From contig CAVYKB010000004.1 in the NCBI GenBank assembly GCA_963768975.1, positions 1-64,000 on the forward strand: 64,000 bases of DNA. The letters are read 5' to 3'. This stretch comes from CADCTB01 sp963768975. GTDB lineage: Bacteria; Actinomycetota; Acidimicrobiia; Acidimicrobiales; AC-14. The position numbers and the translations under genes were made by a program. The notes beneath the pieces are model-generated. The model was not told the DNA's origin. It did not search any database and saw only the letters and a list, made by a program, of their open reading frames with translations. Shown piece after piece: positions 40,927 through 48,234 of this stretch; position 1 is the first letter of the stretch; each line of letters starts with the position of its first letter.

Positions 40927-41481
40927 ATGAGGGTGGTCGCAGGCCTCGCCGGTGGGCGGAGGCTCCAGGCTCCGCCCGGTCGCCACGTGCGCCCGACGAG
41001 CGAGCGGGTCCGCGAGGCGCTGTTCAATGCCCTCGGGAGCCTCGACGCCATTGCCGGCGCCACCGTGCTCGACCTCTTCGCGGGCACCGGCGCGCTCGGG
41101 ATCGAGGCGCTGTCCCGAGGAGCCCTGGCGGCCACGTTCGTCGACGCCGACGCCCGGTCCGTCGCCGCCATCAAGGCGAACCTGCGGGCCACCGGGCTGG
41201 GGGAGCGGTCGCGGGTCGTCCAGACCGACGTGTTTCGCTTCCTCACCGATGCGCCGCCGGCAGGGGTCGACATCGCCTTCGCCGACCCGCCGTATGCGTT
41301 CGACGCCTGGCCCCGGCTGCTGGACCTGCTTCCCGCCGGCCTGGTGGCCATCGAGGCCCGGTCGCATGTCGAGCTCGGCCCCCGATGGCGTGCCCTCCGC
41401 TCCAAGCGCTACGGAGATACGGTGGTGACACTCGCCCGGTCCCAGCCGGCGTCCCCGGCGCCGGTCGAGGAAGAGGGGTAG
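40927..41481 (+). CDS. rsmD: 16S rRNA (guanine(966)-N(2))-methyltransferase
   Basis: 184 residues, class I SAM methyltransferase. Starts MRVVAGLAGGRRLQAPPGRHVRPTSERVREALFN, typical of RsmD; SAM motif LDLFAGTGALGIEALSRGA; catalytic motif FADPPYAF. It modifies G966 of 16S rRNA. TACGGT (40915-40920) is 6 nt before the ATG, so probably leaderless. coaD begins directly after its stop, the classic rsmD-coaD pair. Confidence 0.95.
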   Translation: MRVVAGLAGGRRLQAPPGRHVRPTSERVREALFNALGSLDAIAGATVLDLFAGTGALGIEALSRGALAATFVDADARSVAAIKANLRATGLGERSRVVQTDVFRFLTDAPPAGVDIAFADPPYAFDAWPRLLDLLPAGLVAIEARSHVELGPRWRALRSKRYGDTVVTLARSQPASPAPVEEEG

Positions 41482-41961
41482 ATGCCGAAGGCACTCATAC
41501 CTGGCTCGTTCGATCCGGTGACCTTCGGCCACCTCGACGTGATCGAGCGTACGGCGAAGCTGTTCCGCCATGTGATCGTGGCCGCCGTCGGCAACCCCGG
41601 CAAGGCCCGACCCCTGTTCGGCCTCGACGAGCGCCAGGCCATGCTGGCCGATGTCACCTCCCACCTTGACAACGTCGAGATCGGCGCCTTCGAGGGGCTG
41701 CTGGTGGACTTCGCCATGGCCCACGGGGTGAACGCCTTCGTGAAGGGGTTGCGGGCGGTGTCGGACTTCGACGTCGAGCTGCAGATGGCGCAGATGAACG
41801 AGCGCATGTCGGGCATCCCCACCCTCTTCTTCCCGACCGCGCCGGAGCATTCCTTCCTCTCGTCCAGCCTGGTGCGGGAGGTCGCCCGCTTCGGCGGCGA
41901 CGTATCGTCCATGGTGCCTGCCCCCGTCGCCCAGAGGCTGAAGGAGCGCTTCAACCCGTGA
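41482..41961 (+). CDS. coaD: Phosphopantetheine adenylyltransferase
   Basis: 159 residues, normal length. IPGSFDPVTFGHLDVIERTAKLF carries the T/HxGH nucleotidyltransferase motif, and FLSSSLVREVARFGG the C-terminal (I)SSTxxR-like motif. It adenylates 4'-phosphopantetheine in CoA synthesis. The ATG follows the rsmD stop with no gap and its end overlaps the next gene by 4 nt. Confidence 0.96.
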   Translation: MPKALIPGSFDPVTFGHLDVIERTAKLFRHVIVAAVGNPGKARPLFGLDERQAMLADVTSHLDNVEIGAFEGLLVDFAMAHGVNAFVKGLRAVSDFDVELQMAQMNERMSGIPTLFFPTAPEHSFLSSSLVREVARFGGDVSSMVPAPVAQRLKERFNP

Positions 41962-42518
41962 TCGTCCCGGACCGCCACAGCGAGGCGATGGACACCGAGG
42001 TCCTGCTCCGGCGGGTTCTGGACCTGGTGAACTCCGCGCCCAAGATGCCCCTGTCGTCCACCGTCCGGCTGGAGAAGGACGAGGTGGTGGAGATGCTGGA
42101 GGAGGCCATCGCCCGGCTCCCCGAGGAGATGCGCCAGGCCCGGTGGCTGCTGAAGGAGCGCCAGGAGTACCTGGCCAAGGTCCAGCGGGAGGGCGACGAG
42201 ATCCTCAGCGCAGCTCGCGAGCGGGCCGAGCGCATCGTCCAGCGCACCGAGTTGGTCCGGGAGGCCCAGCGGGTGGCCAACCGCACCCTCGAGGAGGCCA
42301 ACGACGAGGCCCGGAAGCTCAAGCACGAGGCCGAGGATTACGTCGACCAGAAGCTGGCCAGCTTCGAGATCGTGCTGGAGCGGATCATGAAGACGGTGGT
42401 GGGCGGCCGCCAGAAGCTGCGGGTGGCCCCGCTGCCGGAGGCCGATATCAGCGACCAGATCGCGGCCAACGCCGAGCCGGACACCGGCGAAGTGTTTTTC
42501 GACCAGGACCAGTGGTGA
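41958..42518 (+). CDS. sepIVA: SepIVA-like DivIVA-family coiled-coil septation protein
   Basis: 186 residues. After a short N-terminus (TEVLLRRVLDLVNSAPKMPLSSTVRLEKDEVVEMLEEAIARLP) comes a long coiled coil (about 60-145, AERIVQRTELVREAQRVANRTLEEANDEARKLKHEAEDYVDQKLASFEIVLERIMKTV by parts). Gene order with DUF177, rpmF and rnc matches the mycobacterial Rv2927c/SepIVA locus, where the protein is needed for septum formation. GTG start overlaps coaD by 4 nt. The C-terminus ends FFDQDQW. Confidence 0.8.
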   Translation: MIVPDRHSEAMDTEVLLRRVLDLVNSAPKMPLSSTVRLEKDEVVEMLEEAIARLPEEMRQARWLLKERQEYLAKVQREGDEILSAARERAERIVQRTELVREAQRVANRTLEEANDEARKLKHEAEDYVDQKLASFEIVLERIMKTVVGGRQKLRVAPLPEADISDQIAANAEPDTGEVFFDQDQW

Positions 42519-42537
42519 GCCGCCCGGGAGGCGGCTC
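42517..42537 (+). terminator. Hairpin after the SepIVA-like gene
   Basis: GAGCCGCC / GGCGGCTC, 8-bp stem, 5-nt loop, starting within the stop codon. No T-tract. Directly downstream (42541-42585) a 14-codon frame, MDAQGERRTTIDQW, ends with the same DQW-stop as the preceding gene, suggesting a small duplication of its 3' end. Confidence 0.5.
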
Positions 42538-42596
42538 CTGATGGACGCACAGGGCGAGCGTCGTACGACGATCGACCAGTGGTGAGGTGAAGGCGC

Positions 42597-43109
42597 ATGA
42601 AGCCGTTCGTCGTCAACATCGCCGACCTGGTCGACAAGCCGGGGGCGCGGCGTAGGGACCGGGTCGAGGGCCGGCTGGCCGAGCCGGTCACCGTGGTCGA
42701 CTCCACGCTCCGCAACGAGGTGCCCGTGGTGGTCGACACCCTGCTGGAGTGGGTGTCGGACGGCCTGCTGGCCACCGGCACCGTTGAGGGAGCATGGGAG
42801 GGACCGTGCCGGCGCTGCCTCACGCCGGTCCAGGGCCGGCTGCGCACCGACGTGCAGGAGCTGTTCGAGTCCAATCCCCGCGACGGTGAGAGCTACCGGC
42901 TCGGCCACGACCGCGTCGACCTCGAGCCGCTGGCCCGGGAGTCGCTCGTCCTGGACCTGCCGCTGGCCCCCTTGTGCCGGGAGGACTGCCGAGGGCTGTG
43001 CCCGACCTGCGGCGCCGACCTGAACCAGGGCGACTGTGACTGCCCGCCGGCGGAGCCCGATGCCCGGTGGGCGGCGCTCGATGTGCTGCGTCTCGCCGGC
43101 GACGAGTAA
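42597..43109 (+). CDS. YceD/DUF177 family protein
   Basis: 170 residues. N-terminus PFVVNIADLVDKPGARRRDRVEG, central CRRCLTPVQG and the C-terminal LDLPLAPLCREDCRGLCPTCGADLNQGDCDC cysteine cluster are typical of DUF177. The family is almost always encoded next to rpmF and is linked to 23S rRNA/ribosome assembly in plants and bacteria. AGGTGAAGG lies upstream of the ATG. rpmF follows after 12 nt. Confidence 0.92.
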   Translation: MKPFVVNIADLVDKPGARRRDRVEGRLAEPVTVVDSTLRNEVPVVVDTLLEWVSDGLLATGTVEGAWEGPCRRCLTPVQGRLRTDVQELFESNPRDGESYRLGHDRVDLEPLARESLVLDLPLAPLCREDCRGLCPTCGADLNQGDCDCPPAEPDARWAALDVLRLAGDE

Positions 43110-43121
43110 CATCGTCGACGT

Positions 43122-43301
43122 ATGGCTGTCCCGAAGAAGAAGACGTCCAAGGCCAAGAGCCGCAGCCGGCGCGCGTCGGCGTGGCGCCTGGGCAGCCCGC
43201 CCCGCAGCATGTGCCCCCAGTGCCGGCAGGCCAAGCTGCCCCACGTGGTCTGCGGCAACTGCGGCTGGTACGGCGGCCGCCAGGCAATAGAGGTTGACTA
43301 A
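43122..43301 (+). CDS. rpmF: 50S ribosomal protein L32
   Basis: 59 residues: MAVPKKKTSKAKSRSRRA, then a zinc ribbon CPQC ... CGNC. The length is normal for L32. TAACAT (43107-43112) overlaps the upstream stop and is 9 nt before the ATG, so it could also have its own leaderless transcript. Cotranscription with the DUF177 gene is usual. Confidence 0.96.
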   Translation: MAVPKKKTSKAKSRSRRASAWRLGSPPRSMCPQCRQAKLPHVVCGNCGWYGGRQAIEVD

Positions 43302-43447
43302 TCGCCGTCGGAAGCGAAGCTTCCTCGGCGAGGCAGTTGCGCTACGGGTGACCGGCGGAGCCGGCCACCCTTTGCCGTGCCTTTCTTGCCGGTAGCCGAC
43401 GGGGCCGCCTCTGGCGGCGTCCTGCGGCCACCGGCCATTCTGGCGGC
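43302..43447. repeat. Hairpin-rich spacer between rpmF and plsX
   Basis: 146 nt with several short palindromes (GGAAGCGAAGCTTCC near 43308-43322, GGTGACCGGCGGAGCCGGCCACC near 43349-43371, GGGGCCGCCTCTGGCGGCGTCC near 43402-43423). It resembles the spacer at 2361-2782 in style. CATTCT lies 8 nt before the plsX ATG and may be its -10. Confidence 0.5.
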
Positions 43448-44455
43448 ATGACGAGTGCCATGTCAGACGTGAAACTGCCCATCGCGGTTGACGTGATGGG
43501 TGGGGACAAGGGCCCGGCTGAGATCGTCGCCGGCGCCCGGGACGCTGCCGAGCGGTTCGGCGTTCCTGTGGTGCTCGTCGGCCAGCCCGAGGCCATCGAG
43601 GACCCGGGTGACCTGGAGGTCTGGGCGGCCAGCGAGGTCATCGACATGGCCGACGACGCCATGCAGGGGGTGCGCCGCAAGAAGGACGCCTCGATGGTGC
43701 GCGCCGCCGAGGCCGTGCGCGACGGGCGGGCGTCGGCGATGGTCAGCGCCGGCAACACCGGCGCGGCCATGGCCAGCGCCCTCCTCCGCATGGGCCGGAT
43801 CAGCGGCGTGGCCCGCCCCGCCATCGCCACCATGCTCCCGGTGCCGGGCTCCACCCCCACTGTCCTGCTCGACAGCGGGGCCAACGCCGAGTGCACGGCG
43901 CCCTGGCTGCTCCAGTTCGCCCAGATGGGCGCGGCCTACGCCGTGCTGCGGCTGGGCAAGGCCGAGCCCACCGTCGGGTTGCTGTCGATCGGCGAGGAAA
44001 AGAGCAAGGGCAACGACCTGGTCAAGGAGGCCCATCTGCTCCTCGCCGAGGCAGGGTCCTTGACCACCGGGCGCTTCATCGGCAACGTCGAGGGGCGGGA
44101 CGTGGTCACCGATGCCGCCGATGTCGTGGTCACCGACGGGTTCACAGGCAACGTGGTGCTCAAGACGCTCGAAGGGGGGCTGCGGATGTTCGTGGACGCC
44201 GTGCTGAAGGCAATGACGTCCACGGAAGAGACGCGAGACGCCACCAAGGTGCTGCTGCCCGCCCTCTTGCCGCTCCAAGCCGAGCTGGACCCCGACACCT
44301 ACGGCGGCGCCGCCCTCCTCGGCGTCGATGGGATCTGCATCATCAGCCATGGGGCGTCGTCGTCCCGGGCGATCATGAACGCGGTCGGCCTGGCCGCCGA
44401 GATGGTGGCCGGCGACCTCGTGGGCAGCATCCGCCAGGCCGTCACGACCGCCTAG
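43448..44455 (+). CDS. plsX: Phosphate acyltransferase PlsX
   Basis: 335 residues. IAVDVMGGDKGPAEIVAGA at the N-terminus, VSAGNTGAAMASALLRMGRI, GLLSIGEEKSKGNDLVKEA, NVEGRD, VVTDGFTGNVVLKTLEG and GGAALLGVDGICIISHG are all PlsX signatures. It makes acyl-phosphate from acyl-ACP for phospholipid synthesis, consistent with acpP next door. ATG 43448 or the ATG five codons later could start. Confidence 0.95.
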   Translation: MTSAMSDVKLPIAVDVMGGDKGPAEIVAGARDAAERFGVPVVLVGQPEAIEDPGDLEVWAASEVIDMADDAMQGVRRKKDASMVRAAEAVRDGRASAMVSAGNTGAAMASALLRMGRISGVARPAIATMLPVPGSTPTVLLDSGANAECTAPWLLQFAQMGAAYAVLRLGKAEPTVGLLSIGEEKSKGNDLVKEAHLLLAEAGSLTTGRFIGNVEGRDVVTDAADVVVTDGFTGNVVLKTLEGGLRMFVDAVLKAMTSTEETRDATKVLLPALLPLQAELDPDTYGGAALLGVDGICIISHGASSSRAIMNAVGLAAEMVAGDLVGSIRQAVTTA

Positions 44456-44526
44456 GCGTTTCACAAGCGCACAAGCGCCGGCACAAGTACACTCTTCTCG
44501 ATTTCCACCCCCCGAATGAGGAGCGT

Positions 44527-44841
44527 TTGCGGCCTGTGCCTGCCGAAACCGACGTCGAGCAGGGCCCCTTGGAGCGCCCCGAGGTGCTGCAGCTGGTCCG
44601 TGACCGCCTGGCTGACATCCTCGAGATCGACCCGTCGAGCATCGCCGAGGGAGCCTCGTTCACCAACGACCTCGACGCTGACTCGCTCGCCATGATCCAG
44701 CTGGTGGAGGACCTCGAGAAGGAGCTCGGTGAGCGGATTGGCGGCTTCCGTATCGAGGACGAAGACCTCGAAGACCTGAAGACCGTGCGCGACGCCGTCG
44801 ACTACGTGCTGGGGCGCGTCGGCGGGGCGTCGTCCAACTGA
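44527..44841 (+). CDS. acpP: Acyl carrier protein
   Basis: About 104 residues with an extended N-terminus. The core (VLQLVRDRLADILEIDPSSIAEGASFTNDLDADSLAMIQLVEDLEKELG, GFRIEDEDLEDLKTVRDAVDYV) is an ACP; the phosphopantetheine Ser is in DADSL. Start chosen at TTG 44527 because GAGGAG ends 3 nt upstream; GTG 44536 is the alternative. It carries acyl chains for fatty acid and lipid synthesis between PlsX and RNase III, the usual order. Its stop overlaps a CTG that may start rnc. Confidence 0.92.
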   Translation: MRPVPAETDVEQGPLERPEVLQLVRDRLADILEIDPSSIAEGASFTNDLDADSLAMIQLVEDLEKELGERIGGFRIEDEDLEDLKTVRDAVDYVLGRVGGASSN

Positions 44842-44876
44842 GCCGCCCACCCGAGCCGGAGGGCCTGATTGCGCAG

Positions 44877-45581
44877 TTGGGGCGGCCGTTCGGCGACCGC
44901 GAGCTGCTGGCGCGGGCCATGGCGCACCGCTCCTGGTGCGCCGAGCTGCCGGGCAACCTGTCCAACGAGCGGCTGGAGTTCCTGGGCGACGCCGTCCTGG
45001 GACTGGTCGTGACCGACTACCTCTACCGCACCTACCCGGACCTCCCCGAAGGCCAGCTGGCCCAGGTCCGGGCGTCGGTGGTCAACGCCGAGGCACTGGC
45101 GGAGGTGGCCGAGGAGATCAACCTGGGCGCCTATCTGCTGCTCGGCAAGGGGGAAGACGCCTCCGGCGGGCGGGAGAAACCATCCATCCTCTCCGACGCT
45201 ATGGAGGCCGTCATCGGCGCCGTCTACATCGACGGCGGCTGGGGCGCGGCCGAGGAGCTGGTCATGCGGTTGCTGGGGGAGCGCATCATCGAGGGCGCCG
45301 CCGGACCCGGCGGCCACGACTACAAGACCCGCCTCCAGGAGCTCTCGGCCCGGGTCTACGACGAGCTTCCCCGCTACAACCACGTCTCCGAGGGCCCCGA
45401 CCACGCCAAGCGGTTCGTGGCCACGGTGTCGGTCAACGGCGAGTCCGTAGGCCGGGGCGACGGCCGCTCGAAGAAGCAGGCCGAGCAGGCTGCGGCCCGC
45501 GAGGCCTGGGAACGCCTGGCCGGCGCCGGCCTGCCCACAAGTCTCGAAACCCCTCCCACTCCCGAAGAGGACGATGCCTGA
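44877..45581 (+). CDS. rnc: Ribonuclease III
   Basis: 234 residues from TTG 44877. Catalytic signature NERLEFLGDAVLGLVVTDYL, second acidic site SDAMEAVIGAVYIDGG, and a C-terminal dsRNA-binding domain (DYKTRLQELSARV, GDGRSKKQAEQAAAREAWERL). It processes rRNA and dsRNA. Family N-termini usually have about ten residues before RPFGDRELL, and in-frame upstream codons give LSRPPEPEGLIAQLG, so translation may begin at CTG 44838, overlapping the acpP stop as CTGA, or at ATT 44868 behind GGAGGG. Ends 8 nt inside mutM. Confidence 0.92.
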   Translation: MGRPFGDRELLARAMAHRSWCAELPGNLSNERLEFLGDAVLGLVVTDYLYRTYPDLPEGQLAQVRASVVNAEALAEVAEEINLGAYLLLGKGEDASGGREKPSILSDAMEAVIGAVYIDGGWGAAEELVMRLLGERIIEGAAGPGGHDYKTRLQELSARVYDELPRYNHVSEGPDHAKRFVATVSVNGESVGRGDGRSKKQAEQAAAREAWERLAGAGLPTSLETPPTPEEDDA

Positions 45582-46416
45582 GCTCCCCGAGGTCGAAACC
45601 ATCCGCCGTGACCTGGACAAGGAGGTGGTCGGCAAGCGCATCAAACTGGTGGACGTCACCGGCATGCGGTCGATCCGGCGCCATCCCAACAAGAAGCACT
45701 TCATCTCCAAGCTGGAGGGTCACAAGATCACGGGCGTCGAGCGCAGGGGCAAGTACCTCCTGACCCGGCTCGAGGGGGGCGACATCCTCGTCGCCCACCT
45801 CGGGATGAGCGGGCAGCTCCTGCGGGCCCGGAATGAGACTCGTGACCCGCTGTCCAAGCACACCCACGTGGTAATCACCTTCACCCAGGGCGGCCAGCTC
45901 CGCTTCATCGATCCCCGGACCTTCGGCGAGCTGTTCGTCACCACGCCCGAGGAGCTGCCCGACGTGGTTCCCGAGCTGGCCCACCTCGGGTTCGACCCGG
46001 TGGAGGACATGATGAGCTGGACCAAGTTCGGCGAGCTCCTGGTGGCCCGCAAGGCCAAGCTCAAGGCCCTGCTCATGGACCAGAAGTTCTGCGCCGGCAT
46101 CGGGAACATCTACAGCGACGAGATCCTCTTCGCCGCCGGCCTGCGCTACGACCGCTCCTCGGAAACCCTGTCGTCCCAGGAGGTCCGCCGACTCTACCGG
46201 GCGATGGTTGAGACCCTGCAGGACGCCATCAAGCACCGGGGCTCGTCGCTCTCCGACGAGCAGTACCGGGATCTGTTCGGGAACATGGGCGAGTACCAGA
46301 ACATGCACAAGGTCTACGACCGGGAGGGCCAGGCGTGCCGGCGGTGCCGGAGCACGATCGCCCGGGTGAAGTTCAACGGCCGGTCGTCGTTCCTCTGCCC
46401 CCAGTGCCAGGTGTAG
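45574..46416 (+). CDS. mutM: Formamidopyrimidine-DNA glycosylase
   Basis: 280 residues. N-terminal catalytic PELPEVETIRRDL (Pro2/Glu3), the conserved Lys in ERRGKYLL, helix-two-turn-helix KFCAGIGNIYSDEILFAAGL, and the C-terminal zinc finger CRRCRSTIARVKFNGRSSFLCPQC. It excises oxidised purines. The ATG lies inside the end of rnc (8-nt overlap), so it is coupled to rnc as in other actinobacteria. Confidence 0.95.
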   Translation: MPELPEVETIRRDLDKEVVGKRIKLVDVTGMRSIRRHPNKKHFISKLEGHKITGVERRGKYLLTRLEGGDILVAHLGMSGQLLRARNETRDPLSKHTHVVITFTQGGQLRFIDPRTFGELFVTTPEELPDVVPELAHLGFDPVEDMMSWTKFGELLVARKAKLKALLMDQKFCAGIGNIYSDEILFAAGLRYDRSSETLSSQEVRRLYRAMVETLQDAIKHRGSSLSDEQYRDLFGNMGEYQNMHKVYDREGQACRRCRSTIARVKFNGRSSFLCPQCQV

Positions 46417-46448
46417 CGGACGTCGTCGCCGGCGGGCCGGATGACTAC

Positions 46449-47516
46449 ATGGAGGTCGGCCACCTCGTCCTGAGGGGGTCACAGCGCGATATCGGCGAAC
46501 AGTTGGCCCGGATGGCCCTCCACCTCCACGGCGTCGGGCCGGCGGTTGGCGGGGACCCGCTGGTGACGAGCGCCCGCCGGCGGTGGTACCAGCGCGAATG
46601 GCCGGCCCACTTCGAGCGCATGCGGGGGGTCGCCGACATCCACGGGGTCGACGTAGAGGACGACTCGGTGGAACTCGGCCTGCTGGCCTACCTCGGCGGG
46701 GCGCCGGCGTGCTCGGTGGCGTGGCTCCCGTCGACTTCCTCCGGGCACCCGATCCTGAGCCGCAACTACGACTTCCCGACCGGCACCCTGACCGAGATCC
46801 TCGGCGGCGAGGCGCAGGCCGGCGAGCTGCCGATGACGGCCCGCCCGTACGTGATCGAGACCTATCCGTCCGACGGCCCGGCCTGCCTGTTCCTCTGCGC
46901 CTACGAGCTGCTCGGGGGTTGCATCGACGGCCTGAACTCCGAGGGCCTGGTGGTGGCCCTGCTGGCCGACGACGAGACGACCGACAGGGATCCCACACTG
47001 GCGCCGGCTGTCGGGCTGAACGAGATCCAGCTGCTGCGCTACCTGCTGGAGACGTGCTCGTCGACCGCCGAGGCCCGCAAGGCGCTGCTGGCCGCCAAGT
47101 ACAGCTACATGTTCCTGCCGTGCCACTTCCTGGTGGCCGACGCTGGCGGCGACTCCTTCGTCTACGAGCGCACCGCCAATGCCGACCACCTGGTCGAGGG
47201 CGCCGGCGCCGTGCAGGTGGTGACCAACCACCTGCTGCACGCCCGTCCCTCCCTCGACGACCTGCCCGCCGGCGACGGCCCGTCTGCCACCTACGCCCGC
47301 GCCCGCCTGCTCACCGCAGCCGTCGCCGGCCGCCCGTCGCTGACGACCGAGGAGATCAAGGCCGCGCACTCCTGCGTGCACCGGGAGGATCCGGCATCGG
47401 TCTCGCGGACCCTCTGGCACGGGCTCTACGACGCAGTCGACCGGAGCTTGGAGGTGTCCTTCTACCTTGGCGAAGGCCGGCGCTCGCCGTACCGCCGGTT
47501 CAGTCTCACCGGGTGA
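46449..47516 (+). CDS. C45-family peptidase / acyltransferase-like Ntn hydrolase
   Basis: 355 residues. The region GGAPACSVAWLPSTSSGHPILSRNYDFP contains the candidate nucleophile Cys and the RNYDF motif of the AAT (isopenicillin N acyltransferase)/C45 group; YELLGGCIDGLNSEGLVVAL follows. In the family, self-cleavage before Cys creates the active enzyme, but here about 95 residues precede it. Substrate unknown. ATG 46449 has GGAG only after it; frame is open upstream into mutM, so the start is uncertain. The gene is an insertion in the otherwise conserved mutM-smc order. Confidence 0.75.
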   Translation: MEVGHLVLRGSQRDIGEQLARMALHLHGVGPAVGGDPLVTSARRRWYQREWPAHFERMRGVADIHGVDVEDDSVELGLLAYLGGAPACSVAWLPSTSSGHPILSRNYDFPTGTLTEILGGEAQAGELPMTARPYVIETYPSDGPACLFLCAYELLGGCIDGLNSEGLVVALLADDETTDRDPTLAPAVGLNEIQLLRYLLETCSSTAEARKALLAAKYSYMFLPCHFLVADAGGDSFVYERTANADHLVEGAGAVQVVTNHLLHARPSLDDLPAGDGPSATYARARLLTAAVAGRPSLTTEEIKAAHSCVHREDPASVSRTLWHGLYDAVDRSLEVSFYLGEGRRSPYRRFSLTG

Positions 47517-47517
47517 A

Positions 47518-47907
47518 TCAGCCGGCCCAGATGATGTCGACCTCGTAGGCGGCCAAGGTCCGATCGGCGGTGAGCAACGATGCCTTCTCGGCCGTCGCCT
47601 GCGCGATCAGCAGTCGATCGAAGGGATCGCCGTGGTGAGCGGGCAGCGAAGCGACGGCGAGGGCGTGAGAGTGCGCCACGGCCAGTGGGACGACGCCGCT
47701 GGTGGCGACCCGGTCTGGGACGTAGACGTCGGGGGCCTCGGGAAGGGCAAGCTTGCCGAGCGCCCACTTGATCGCAATCTCCCACGAGCTGGCGGCCGAG
47801 AAGAGGAGGACATTGGAGGGATCCTCGGCGTGAGCAAGCGCGGCGCCCAGGCGTTCGGGCGCGACCTGGAGCCAGAGCCAGACCTGAGTATCGAGAAGCA
47901 GCTTCAC
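47518..47907 (-). CDS. PIN-domain toxin, VapC-like
   Basis: 129 residues. LLLDTQVWLWL (first Asp), ASSWEIAIKWALGKL (Glu), HGDPFDRLLIAQA (Asp pair) and LLTADRTLAAYEV (last Asp) make a complete PIN active site of the type seen in Phd-linked VapC toxins, which cut RNA. GTG start overlaps the antitoxin stop by 4 nt. It ends 1 nt from the stop of the convergent C45 gene. Confidence 0.9.
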   Translation of the reverse strand: MKLLLDTQVWLWLQVAPERLGAALAHAEDPSNVLLFSAASSWEIAIKWALGKLALPEAPDVYVPDRVATSGVVPLAVAHSHALAVASLPAHHGDPFDRLLIAQATAEKASLLTADRTLAAYEVDIIWAG

Positions 47908-48134
47908 CCTCCGCTGAATGCGCGGAGTGTCTCCTCGGGGAGGGGCTCGTTGAAGTCTTCGGGAACCTCGAATCGTCCTCGGTCCCGTCCGAACGCCCGC
48001 TCAGAGGTGGGCTCGACCGGTACGAGCCTGGCGACGACCCGCTCGCCGTTGCGAATGGCGATCTCCTCGCCGAGAGCCACCCGCCGTAGCAACCGGGACA
48101 GATGAGTCTTCGCTTCGTGCACCCCGACGTCCAT
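47904..48134 (-). CDS. Phd/YefM-type antitoxin
   Basis: 76 residues: MDVGVHEAKTHLSRLLRRVALGEEIAIRNGERVVARLVPVEP is the Phd/YefM DNA-binding and dimer domain, and the C-terminal tail (GRFEVPEDFNEPLPEETLRAFSGG) should bind the toxin. ATG 48134 has TACCAT 6 nt upstream (leaderless pattern). It partners the adjacent VapC-like toxin and should repress its own promoter. Confidence 0.88.
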   Translation of the reverse strand: MDVGVHEAKTHLSRLLRRVALGEEIAIRNGERVVARLVPVEPTSERAFGRDRGRFEVPEDFNEPLPEETLRAFSGG

Positions 48135-48157
48135 GGCGGCATGGTAGACCAAGTCCT

Positions 48158-48168
48158 TGACTAAGTCA
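48158..48168. promoter_or_regulatory. Candidate antitoxin operator TGACTAAGTCA
   Basis: Perfect odd palindrome TGACT-A-AGTCA, centred 29 nt upstream of the antitoxin ATG, where the -35 region of its TACCAT -10 would lie. Phd-type antitoxins commonly bind such short palindromes. No second copy is visible nearby. Confidence 0.45.
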
Positions 48169-48234
48169 GCCCCGATGGCCCGAGCGAAAGCGAATCCGCC
48201 ACGGAGGCGCGCCAGCCGATAGATTCGTAATTAC

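Noticed and set aside
43891..44526. Long in-frame extension upstream of acpP
   Set aside because: It overlaps plsX out of frame; the ACP core and the SD at 44518-44523 place the start near 44527.
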